Shown here piece by piece: positions 42,601 to 49,089 of a stretch of DNA of 64,000 nucleotides. The notes under the pieces were generated by a model. That model saw nothing but the letters and a program-made list of their open reading frames with translations. It made no database searches and was not told the origin of the DNA. The DNA is taken from positions 62,001 to 126,000 of the forward strand of contig JADKFC010000003.1 of assembly GCA_016717655.1 (NCBI GenBank). Direction: 5' to 3'. Every line of letters starts with the position of its first letter. The first letter of the stretch is position 1. This DNA is from Saprospiraceae bacterium (GTDB lineage: Bacteria > Bacteroidota > Bacteroidia > Chitinophagales > Saprospiraceae). The position numbers and the translations under genes are program-made.

Positions 42601-45600
42601 ATGCTACTTCAACTTCGGGTAGTACCCCATATAATTATTCATGGAATAACGGAATTATGACCTCATCCAATAGTGTAATGCCGTTGGTTACAACCAAATA
42701 TTATGTTACGGTAACTGATAACAATGGTTGTACAGATCAGGATTCTGTAAATGTAATTGTCAATCCAATACCCAATGCAGGCCCTGATCCCGCTCCACAA
42801 AATTGTTATTCTATTGCCCAAATCATAATGAGTGCCACCGGTACAGGTACCTGGTCTATTGGAGCGGAAAGTGCCGGTACTGCTGATATCGGATCACCTA
42901 CCAATCCAAATACGGATGTTTACAATTTCAGTGGACTAGGTTACTATGACTTAGTTTGGACCAGCAGTGGAGGATGTAGAGATACAGCTGTCATTTTTGT
43001 AAATGACGCCTGTACCTGTCCAATTGCAGATAATTTAATCGACGCACCTACCACGGTCATCTATTGCGGATCGACTGGTAATCTTGTATTAACAGGGTAC
43101 ACTGCTTATCCCGCTTCTGGCACCTATCAGTGGGAGTATAGTTTTAATAATGGTATTTTTGCCAATGCATCTGGTACAAGTAATACAAAAGATTACACCA
43201 CCCAAAATCTGGGCCTGGGTACCCATAAATTTAGAAGAAGATTTACTACTACAACAGGTGTTATATGTTCAACATTAAGTAATACAATTGCCCTGGTGGT
43301 AAGAGAGGTACCTTCAGTTACCAATCCTTCCTTAAGTGATATATGTGCGGGTCGAAATGCAACTGTTACTCCTACCAGTGGTGGTACCTGGACCAGTTCC
43401 AATCCAGCCGTTGCGACCATAACAAATTCCGGCGTTATTACGGGTATCTCAGGTGGTACCGCTACTTTTACGTTTACCAATAGTGTTTCGGGTTGTATTT
43501 CATCGCCAACATCTTCTATCACAGTAAATGACAAACCTACCATTAATCTTACCGGGAGTGGTGCTATCTGTGTTGGTAGCTTGTCAAGTTTAACACCTTC
43601 AAGTGGTGGTACATGGACAAGTAGCAACCCTGCTATCGCATCCATCAATAGTTCTGGTATTGTAACTGGTCTCAGCCAGGGACAAGCTACCTTTACCTAT
43701 ACTTCGGTTTCGACAGGTTGTGTGTCTTTGGTAAGTACACCTATAACTGTGAGGAGCGTTCCCCATGTTGTTATTGATTTTAACGGCTCGGTTTGTATTA
43801 CAGACACTTCAGAACTGACTGCCTATGTAACAGCAGGTACTCCTCCTTATATCTATACATGGACAGGACCTTCATTATCAGAAAGCACGCCGTCTATTGA
43901 TATTGCTATAAGTGGAAATTATAATGTGACAGTTTCTGATCAAAATGCCTGTTCATCTGTTTCAACTGCATTTGTGTATGAAAGATTTGACCCCATCATT
44001 GTTTCTCTGGAAACCAGTGTTTGTGAAGGCAACTCTTTGGGTTTAAATGCTGTTGCCAATGGAGCAGCTTCTTATTTGTGGAGTGAAAATGCAGGCAGTT
44101 CTACAGATCCTTATGTTGAAGTGTATGCCTCACCACCAAGTACTACCTACCATGTAAGAGTAACCAATAACCATGGTTGCTCAGCAACAGCTACCGCTGT
44201 AATCAATGTAATTCCTAAACCTGAAATTGAGATTACAGGCTCTACTTCCATTTGTATTGGTGCCAATTCTTATTTGGCCCCCATTTCGGGGGGAGCTTGG
44301 GTCACAGGCTCTCCGGTTGTAGCTTCTGTGGGAAATGATGGTGTGATTACCGGCTTGGCTGGAGGAGCAGTAAAATTTGTTTACATAGATTCAATTACCG
44401 GCTGTAAATCTGATTCCTCAGCTGCGATAATTGTAGGAAATAAACCCATAATCACAAGAACAGGGCCAGCAGAAATTTGTGTTGGTTCCACTACTACTTT
44501 TATTCCTTCCTCCGGAGGTGTTTGGGTAAGTAGCAATCCTGGTGTTGCAAGCATCAGCAATAATGGTACAGTAACAGGTGTCTCTCAGGGAACAGCTTCA
44601 TTTACTTTTGAGGTAGGAGGTACCAATTGTATCTCACTACCTTCTGATCCTATTACTGTCCATCCATTACCTGAAATTCAAATATTGGGCAATGACATAC
44701 TTTGTATGGGAGAAAATTCTCTCTTAAGCCCTAATGCCGGAGGATCATGGACAAGTAGTAATGCCGGTATTGCATCCATTTCACCTTCTGGTGTGGTTTC
44801 TACCATTGGTGCTGGAAAGGCCAGTTTTACTTTTACACAATCTTCAACTGGTTGCAGATCTCTACCTTCTGATAGTTTAACAGTATATGCCAAACCTGTT
44901 ATTTCAATTACAGGAGATAGTATACTTTGTGTAGGAGAAATATCGGGCATGTATACCAATCAACCCGGTGTCTGGACAAGCAATAATCCTTTGGCAGCCT
45001 CTATTTCACCGACAGGTGTTGTAACCGCCTTAGAACAAGGTCAGACTTCTTTTGTCTTAACTTCAAGTATTTCTGGTTGTCCTTCCAATCCATCAAGACC
45101 CTTCCTGGTGAATCCTTTGCCGGTTGTGGTTCTTTCTGGTGCCGATCAAATTTGTATTGGATCAACGACCCAGGTATTTCCAATCAGTGGGGGTACATGG
45201 TCTTCTTCTGATTCATTGATTGCAGAGGTTACCAATGCAGGTGTAGTCACAGGCATTAACATAGGCATAGCTGAATTCATGTTTAAAGATGCGGTGTCAG
45301 GATGTACAGCTACTTTGGCTGCACCGGTTACAGTATATGACAAGCCTGCCATCAATATTTCAGGGCCAACAACAATCTGTGCTGGTGATTCTACTTATTT
45401 GCTTCCTGCTGTGGGTGGATACTGGCAAAGTACCCAGCCTGAAATTGCAACCGTAACCAATGATGGTTTAGTAATTGGCGTTGAAAACGGAGAAGCAAGA
45501 TTTGTATATACAGAAGGCACCTCTGGTTGTATTTCAGATACCAGTCTTGGCGTCTATATTTTAGGTCGCCCTCAAGTTTCTATTGACGGACCTCAAACGG

Positions 45601-48600
45601 TATGCGTTGGTGAGACCACTAGTTTGTTGCCTGAATTCGGAGGTTTTTGGACCTCTTTGAACCCAGACATTGCAGAGGTTTCTATTGATGGTGAAGTCAC
45701 CACTCTTTCTCAAGGTTTGGCAAAATTTGTGTATCAGGAAATTGGAGGCTGTGAATCACTACCTACCGAAAATATTATTGTCAATGCCATCCCAGATATC
45801 ACTTTTGCAGGTCCTACAACTCTGTGTCCTGGTGAAAGTTCTCTCATTGTACCCACTACCGGAGGCACATGGATTTCAACCAATCCGACAGTTGCTTCCA
45901 TTGATAACAATGGTTTAATCACTTCAGTTGGATTCGGCGTTGCAAGTTTTTATTATACTGAAACTTCTACAGGTTGTATATCTGATGTATCAGGTGATAT
46001 GCATGTATATAATGCACCTTTCGTAACGTTAACTGGATCTTCACATATTTGTGTGGGCACCACTACTTCAGTTTCACCTACAGTAGGCGGCGTGTGGGTA
46101 AGCAGCAATCCATCTGTTGCTACTGTCAGCAACATTGGACAGGTTACCGGTATTTCTGCGGGTACCGTCCAACTGTACTTTACCAATGCAAGTACAGGCT
46201 GTACCTCTACCCAACCGATTGAAATTTTGGTGAACCCTAAACCCACAATCACATTGGTACAAACCACAATGTGCAGCGGGGATACAATGAGTCTTGAGGC
46301 TTCTGAACCTGGTATTTGGATTAGCATGTCGCCCAACTCAGCTACCATTGTGAATGGAGACTCTGTTTTAGGAACAAATCCGGGAGTTGCTTATTTTACA
46401 TTTAAAAGTTCTTCCACAGGCTGTATATCTACTTATTCACCACCACTTTTTGTCAATCCTAAGCCTTATGCTCAAGTGATTGGTCCGCAAGAAATTTGTG
46501 AAGGTGCCAATACAACCCTTGTACCTTCTGTTGGTGGTGTTTGGGCCTCATCTGATGAAGAAGTAGCCATTGTCAACAGCCAGGGCATTGTGACAGCACT
46601 CAAAGAGGGCCAGGCTTCTTTCACTTTTACGGAATCCAGTACTGGGTGTACTTCTCTTCAAAATGAAACTTCAATCTATGTTACCCAAGGCCTGACAGTC
46701 TCTATCGAGGGATATCAGGAAATTTGTATGGGATCTAGCACACAGTTGTCAGCCAATTCTGAAGGAACATGGCAAGCAACCAACAATGGCATTGCCATTG
46801 TTGACAACAATGGTATAGTTACCGGTATGGCACCCGGTAAAGTTAGCTTCACCTTTACAGAGGTAGGTACCGGCTGCAAAGCGAGTCTTCCTTCTGATGC
46901 TATCCTGGTTGTCAATTGTATCGACCCTGATTTTAATGTAACTACGAAAAATGTCATGGTAAGCGGAAGTGTAGCTACCAATGACAATGTACCTTTATCA
47001 GCTACCTATGGTACCGGATATGTCAATAGGTCAAAACCAGAAGGCAGTATTGCTCAATTGACCATATCTGAAAATGGCCAATATCAGTTTGTTGCCAATA
47101 TGCAAGGAAAGTATGTTTATTATATTCCTGTATGTATTCCACCTACTTCTTATGGTTGTACTGGGGCTGAACTCACAATCACGGTACTTGACATTGCAAA
47201 TTCTATCCAATCTGCTGTTGCCAATATAGATTTTGCTACCAATACGGTCGACAGCCCAATAAATATAAAAATTGCCGAAAATGACAAGTGTGTCAGCGGA
47301 TATCCATGCGGGATTGATATTTCAACATTAGAAATAATTAAAGGCCCTGACTATGGCAGTTACTTTATCAATACAGATGGAAGTCTTTCTTACACGCCAG
47401 ATTCTGGTCATGTGGGTCTGGATACCATAGTTTATGAAATTTGCCTTATGGATGATGTTGCTCACTGCACCCAGTCGCAAGTAGTAATTGTATCCAATTC
47501 TGCTTCTGCAGTCAATTCAACGGTGGCAACTGACGACTTTTTCTCGCTTTGGCAGGGTGACACCCTAAGTCAGAGTGTTGTTTTGAACGATACTGATCCG
47601 GAAGGTGATGATTTTTCTGTTGTACCATTAGGCAGTGAAACCGGCTGGATTTCTATTTCTGAAGGCCAGTATTACCTTGAACCAAATGGCATCTTGCACT
47701 TTAATCCCAATTCAACTTTTAAAGGACCGGTTGATATTGTTTATACCATTTGTGATACCAATGATAGCATCTACTGCACCAATGCAACGGCCCATATTTT
47801 AGTGTTGGAGCCTATGAGCCTTCGAATCAGGGTTTATCTTGAAGGAGCTTTGATCGACAACAGCAATGCTTTGTCCCTTATTGGTCGTCCGTTAATGCGA
47901 GATGACCTCCGGCGTGGGCCAGAAACAGGTAAGTGTGCGATCCCGGTAAAGGATCCATATAAATTTGCAACTGAATTTGTGGATGTAACCCAGTATTACG
48001 AATTTATGATGCCGGGTTCATTGCCACAGTATGACTCTATTCCTGATACGGCTTCTGTCTTTTCCGTAACCGGAGATGATGCCATCGTAGATTGGATTTT
48101 TGTTGAAATCCGAAGTAAAGACAATCCTACCTTGACCATAGCCACCAGATCGGGTCTATTGCAAAGAGACGGTGACATCGTAGATCTGGATGGAGCCAGC
48201 CCATTGGGCTTTGCCGGCTTAAATGTGGATAGCTTCTATGTTGTAGTCCGACATCGTAGCCACCTGGGTGCAATGTCAAGAGTAGTTTCCAGAAATCAAC
48301 TGGTTGATTTTACATCTTCATCCACACCACTGTTTGACTTTGGTACAACAAAAAATATTGGGTACGATTACACCAACCAAGCCACCAATAATGGAGTTAA
48401 AAACGGCTATCGTGCCTTGTGGGCCGGAGACTTTAACGGTGATGGTAAACTCAAATTTACCAACCCAAGTGATGACATCAATGTCTTGTATTTTGATATT
48501 TTGTTCCATCCGGGTAATCCCAATGCCAATGCCAATTACAATTTTGGATTCGGATATTATCAGGGTGATGTGAATATGAATGGCAAGATCAAATTTGACA

Positions 48601-48704
48601 ACCCTAATGATGATAAAAATCTGCTCTATGCGCAGATCCTATTCTATAAATTGAACGACGATTTCATTTCAAACTTCAATTTCTTCATTCAGCAGGTTCC
48701 GTAA
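33615..48704 (+). CDS. Giant modular surface protein (5029 residues), choice-of-anchor A head, lectin-like domains, BIG2 stalk
   Basis: The gene is intact. TTG 33615 is the only start that gives a charged n-region (KKRF...) before the hydrophobic core MGWLFLFVG and SQNP; an in-frame stop lies at 33603. ATG 33687 would leave almost no n-region. Domains in order: choice-of-anchor A (about 40-356); RRKARRRGCD block; lectin-like domain (542-739, NGDLEQEG...DFYFTS...IVIDDVCI); CBM-like domain (880-1023, NLVLNGGFES...LLVDDVEV); an alpha/beta-looking domain (1140-1380); NGIDDDGDG calcium motif; CBM-like domain (1407-1558); a second NGIDDDGDG. A unique region (1580-1735) is followed by Ig/BIG2 domains and a possible beta-solenoid (about 2357-2676). 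Next come PKD/SprB-like repeats, an AGPDP domain with a CxCPIxNN module, 2 BIG2, a two-Ig cassette, 12 BIG2, the neck and the 294-residue terminal module. A terminator hairpin follows at 48748. Confidence 0.94.
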   Translation: MGLKKRFILIRDFKNTIQYRTTITMAMGWLFLFVGNLTSQNPLLGNQGFQIITEGNFTSNGSHHIHGPLAVGGNLIISNGSIGEVNMDPVGTYILPGDGAVTTGMLVGGSITWTSGEIRILNNKYVHVGNSTGSASGDNGTNSATQVYPLGTSYNNAKKITTTIDQTPSPAVFQTSPLNFTTMFENFNNNSFGLSNCTANVQLYNNSNVAISGNTVTSATAVKITSLINGVNHLKLTTTSLTNITELKFEGTGIPSATKILVISVNLTGNYTWNNCNMPGISGSNGAYIIWNFYGSTTYNLTLANASLLIGTLFAPAMNFIKTGTGDIDGNIVAKTATLGTGEVHYYPFTSNAPNCCVNATVPGVIAGDQSGACGFDPAATTSTSSASGGSGTLEYGWEYSTDGGTTWINIAGATSTTYNPAAIYVTTKYRRKARRRGCDTWVYSNVITKTVTSSATAIAGADISQCYSSAFTLSGNTPASSSYAWSVVSGTVKNYETWNDSEITVSIASGTSATLRYTVTSGSCIATDDVVISNTTDCTPICENQININGDLEQEGTATNFNLSFNSTPALLIQKNITPINWFERYGGSTTSTTAFNGAFYIKKTGTASEPHSGTHMIFMKGSGICLSALATNAYLSCGKTYKFSVWVAAFTNSTTQTDSPFALEHSTSDGTNTFAPSIHLIAPASTSWNDLNWQRYDFIFTVPGNGYTWGDFYFTSLDSNTGIVIDDVCISEIYAGSSALAGADQFSCSNVFRMEAITPPSGYTGTWSVASGTATITSPNSPTSQVTITSGSTAALTWTVSDGSGCTSSDKVSIGYTTGAGISVNNASICSGQSATLTATGCTSALTWSTGATTSSITVSPTSTTTYRVTCTPPQTTNLVLNGGFESTTNFQNWSNWGNSAITTTAGEVRTGTKAAKVNATAAWGGFGQEIAVTPGQFFTLSFWAKGVNLSNPEVGVTFFNSAWTEITTSTTVDVTSSTYTKYTITVLAPPTAAWMQFFASSDQEGILLVDDVEVTRSTSCQSIGTATVTVSNATIAMAAPVVSSCIDHPIQDVATVSVAVSWSNAPSGDKIKVILDNKIEIIDVAAGATSPTTVTFMVPADGTLSKTITATWLNTAGCSASRTFNAPSPCSTNPLNCDILYLCGLDKPADGDAWDHGFINYLESVNSGSVTPILVKPDASGMGTYNPNSPSSAVSVDFSIYKTIIVSPTTQGSMSTDMVSTLKGFPGGVLNMNYDVIDDLGQITGAGAVYWTSGAYTDNTTFMEVYNYDNIAPIYNLVMTGGNFKSNAAVTLWGNAGDANAGINGIRFSYPAHSLSGLSTTHGTRVYLGFHMNGLYANAANGGVIPAPASSYFHPTKHLTLNGKIQLERAILEAVGTCMDEVCDNGIDDDGDGKEDCIDPDCGLITNREFDNGTTGWQLYVQSGNAATLTADKTNQLSGVNSAKVNVTTTQNGTDWHVQLAQTGKTLVAGTKYTITFTAKASTARTGSFALQLGVSPFTNYYSQTINLTTAATTFSFDYTPSATYSNVNFLLNLANATGNIWIDNVQIKNRCEVCTNGIDDDGDGLGDAEDDDCPCDEIVVTTTSGHTAQFLGVTYSNDGGQCRSTWTYKVKDGLSGADISHAMFGNLVCQSCMDNASDFIYALGGTPQYGTDPTTGYCGLKYDEGFTSNQEKIYIFQLAGSYKLGKITFVTNSGGTFETAIICGPVCTAPVCDNYEACQANTWTPASCNCTNAIAGDAMICLGESTSLTASGGGTYLWSTGATTASISVSPTITTTYIVTVTASGGCVSTARATVTVNTPPVASIAGGSTSCLGTSVTLTASGGAQYLWSTGATTAAITVSPIANTTYQLTVTNVSGCTATSSKTITVLTPPTASISGTNTICAGQSTVLTAAGGSSYLWSTGATTAAITVSPATTTTYTVTVTGSNACTSTASRTVTVNPKPTVSYIGSAILCIGDNTTLSPSSGGTWTSSNNAIATVSNAGVVTAVAAGSVNFTFTSTATGCASNPTGNATIEVKPVVSITGDNTICVGGTTTLSPATGGSWISNNSSVATVSNAGIVTGVAAGTSTFRFTQTSNNCMSLPTSTVTVVADPSPSVSGGDVTICTGGTTLLTSAVSGGTGTTSYQWQSSSNGTIWANISGATNSTYTTSALISSTYYRVSITQTGQGCTSNASASSLISVVPDPGITVTGGGIGVCNGNTATLNSVVTGGTGTASYQWQSSVNNSTWTNISGATASSYTTPPMTAARYYRVALTMTGVGCGAINSTSTQITVNPIPAINLSGETTICYGGSTSLTASGSGGSPGYNFNWSSGLGAGNVKVVAPLVNTTYTITITDAGGCTNTSNVNIVVEDCCTPPPVDAICTPAASYNVNVVATGIKTFESLTGMVPSNITNKIKITGSGTVVVNHSDIVLNNSAAVLHIDGPTLIVLGKIRVEAAGARFIQTSGSLRTVRDVTQLANTGICISNTSVEIGEEAAGSEFYGQAACSAASFQNTGGYRYLSNVCLNVTQDFVLANTGTGLGTNGVDLIMNSCIEVGDKGATHSTSNAINTKDAEDGGQWQTSSNQNIYGTTIVLANGNFQHNTRTMTLCDVKVKINDSGSFTNAGTMEGFELCVAVDDVFENTGIWSLPGVSWFSKSLNITNVPGVGVEENEATILTQCFSSCNCAVNNCDNFVGGISGDDVICIGESTGLIASGGTRYLWETGSTTTNIVITPLTSSWHGVYIENDDKCFKYDSIFIIVNPLPTAYAGDNQEICAGSSAMLSAIGIGGSTPYSYTWENGSTSGTRTESPLTNTTYSVTVTDGNGCSNSDNVNVVVNALPTADAGTDNEICYSSGTTLTASGSGGSGPYNYLWSTGSSLPTIAVSPSSTQTYLLTVTDSKGCTKTDEITVTVNSLPDANAGADQQICRGESIILNAAASGGSGGFSYNWSNGQNLASISVHPLISTTYTLTVTDSKGCTKTDQITIIVNNLPDADAGLDTMICVGNSAQLNATSTSGSTPYNYSWNNGIMTSSNSVMPLVTTKYYVTVTDNNGCTDQDSVNVIVNPIPNAGPDPAPQNCYSIAQIIMSATGTGTWSIGAESAGTADIGSPTNPNTDVYNFSGLGYYDLVWTSSGGCRDTAVIFVNDACTCPIADNLIDAPTTVIYCGSTGNLVLTGYTAYPASGTYQWEYSFNNGIFANASGTSNTKDYTTQNLGLGTHKFRRRFTTTTGVICSTLSNTIALVVREVPSVTNPSLSDICAGRNATVTPTSGGTWTSSNPAVATITNSGVITGISGGTATFTFTNSVSGCISSPTSSITVNDKPTINLTGSGAICVGSLSSLTPSSGGTWTSSNPAIASINSSGIVTGLSQGQATFTYTSVSTGCVSLVSTPITVRSVPHVVIDFNGSVCITDTSELTAYVTAGTPPYIYTWTGPSLSESTPSIDIAISGNYNVTVSDQNACSSVSTAFVYERFDPIIVSLETSVCEGNSLGLNAVANGAASYLWSENAGSSTDPYVEVYASPPSTTYHVRVTNNHGCSATATAVINVIPKPEIEITGSTSICIGANSYLAPISGGAWVTGSPVVASVGNDGVITGLAGGAVKFVYIDSITGCKSDSSAAIIVGNKPIITRTGPAEICVGSTTTFIPSSGGVWVSSNPGVASISNNGTVTGVSQGTASFTFEVGGTNCISLPSDPITVHPLPEIQILGNDILCMGENSLLSPNAGGSWTSSNAGIASISPSGVVSTIGAGKASFTFTQSSTGCRSLPSDSLTVYAKPVISITGDSILCVGEISGMYTNQPGVWTSNNPLAASISPTGVVTALEQGQTSFVLTSSISGCPSNPSRPFLVNPLPVVVLSGADQICIGSTTQVFPISGGTWSSSDSLIAEVTNAGVVTGINIGIAEFMFKDAVSGCTATLAAPVTVYDKPAINISGPTTICAGDSTYLLPAVGGYWQSTQPEIATVTNDGLVIGVENGEARFVYTEGTSGCISDTSLGVYILGRPQVSIDGPQTVCVGETTSLLPEFGGFWTSLNPDIAEVSIDGEVTTLSQGLAKFVYQEIGGCESLPTENIIVNAIPDITFAGPTTLCPGESSLIVPTTGGTWISTNPTVASIDNNGLITSVGFGVASFYYTETSTGCISDVSGDMHVYNAPFVTLTGSSHICVGTTTSVSPTVGGVWVSSNPSVATVSNIGQVTGISAGTVQLYFTNASTGCTSTQPIEILVNPKPTITLVQTTMCSGDTMSLEASEPGIWISMSPNSATIVNGDSVLGTNPGVAYFTFKSSSTGCISTYSPPLFVNPKPYAQVIGPQEICEGANTTLVPSVGGVWASSDEEVAIVNSQGIVTALKEGQASFTFTESSTGCTSLQNETSIYVTQGLTVSIEGYQEICMGSSTQLSANSEGTWQATNNGIAIVDNNGIVTGMAPGKVSFTFTEVGTGCKASLPSDAILVVNCIDPDFNVTTKNVMVSGSVATNDNVPLSATYGTGYVNRSKPEGSIAQLTISENGQYQFVANMQGKYVYYIPVCIPPTSYGCTGAELTITVLDIANSIQSAVANIDFATNTVDSPINIKIAENDKCVSGYPCGIDISTLEIIKGPDYGSYFINTDGSLSYTPDSGHVGLDTIVYEICLMDDVAHCTQSQVVIVSNSASAVNSTVATDDFFSLWQGDTLSQSVVLNDTDPEGDDFSVVPLGSETGWISISEGQYYLEPNGILHFNPNSTFKGPVDIVYTICDTNDSIYCTNATAHILVLEPMSLRIRVYLEGALIDNSNALSLIGRPLMRDDLRRGPETGKCAIPVKDPYKFATEFVDVTQYYEFMMPGSLPQYDSIPDTASVFSVTGDDAIVDWIFVEIRSKDNPTLTIATRSGLLQRDGDIVDLDGASPLGFAGLNVDSFYVVVRHRSHLGAMSRVVSRNQLVDFTSSSTPLFDFGTTKNIGYDYTNQATNNGVKNGYRALWAGDFNGDGKLKFTNPSDDINVLYFDILFHPGNPNANANYNFGFGYYQGDVNMNGKIKFDNPNDDKNLLYAQILFYKLNDDFISNFNFFIQQVP
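42770..43305 (+). repeat. AGPDP domain plus CxCPIxNN module in the fourth gene
   Basis: NAGPDP...C.....MSATGTGTWSIGAESAG is followed at 43011 by CTCPIADN...YCG....LVLTGYT...SGTYQWEYS...GTHKFRRRF. The same pair occurs at 5090-5625 in the second gene and at 56562-57096 in the fifth, so it is a two-domain unit that moves together. Confidence 0.8.
47820..48701 (+). other. Shared 294-residue C-terminal module, copy 2
   Basis: From LRIRVYLEGALIDN to FFIQQVP, same length as copies 1 and 3. Motifs RPLMRDDLR, IVDWIFVEIRSK, LLQRDGDIVDLDG, VVVRHRSHLGAMSR, ALWAGDFNGDGKLKF and GDVNMNGKIKFDNPNDDKN are conserved. Confidence 0.9.
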
Positions 48705-48747
48705 AGAACCCCTACGTCTGAATTTTTATCTTAGAAAAATAATTTTA

Positions 48748-48790
48748 AAATGATTGGGCAATCTTCTTTTTGTCCAATCATTTATTTTTT
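48748..48790 (+). terminator. Intrinsic terminator after the fourth gene
   Basis: A 12-base stem with one G-T pair (AAATGATTGGGC / GTCCAATCATTT) has a 12-base loop and is followed after one base by six T (48785-48790). It begins 44 bases after the stop. This is a convincing rho-independent terminator. Confidence 0.85.
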
Positions 48791-49089
48791 AGTGCCTGTA
48801 CAAGACTGAATTTTGTACTTTCATAATTGAATATTATTATTTTATCTACTATGTTAATTTTAATTAATCAATAGATTATATCCGAAATGTAAATTATTAA
48901 AATTTCAGTTTTGTTCTTTTGTCATAATTTTTACATTTCATTATATATATAGCAATGTGCTTAGGGGGGAGTTCATTTTAGCTGTCCCTATCATGTACAA
49001 AAGATAAAAGTCATGGGCTTGACCTATTGATTAATGTGTTTTGTGCACGGTTTGAAAGAACCACCAAAACTTACTAAAAGCACAATATT
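48791..49089 (+). other. Intergenic leader of the fifth gene
   Basis: About 300 bases of AT-rich DNA between the terminator and the TTG start at 49090. It holds no gene. It contains a 16-base element (48994-49009) repeated upstream of the last gene. I see no TAnnTTTG promoter with a well-placed TTG. Confidence 0.6.
48994..49009 (+). promoter_or_regulatory. 16-base element shared with the leader of the last gene, copy 1
   Basis: TGTACAAAAGATAAAA occurs exactly here, 80 bases before the start at 49090, and again at 62681-62696. It includes the palindrome TGTACA. A regulator-binding site or a duplicated leader is possible; role unknown. Confidence 0.4.
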
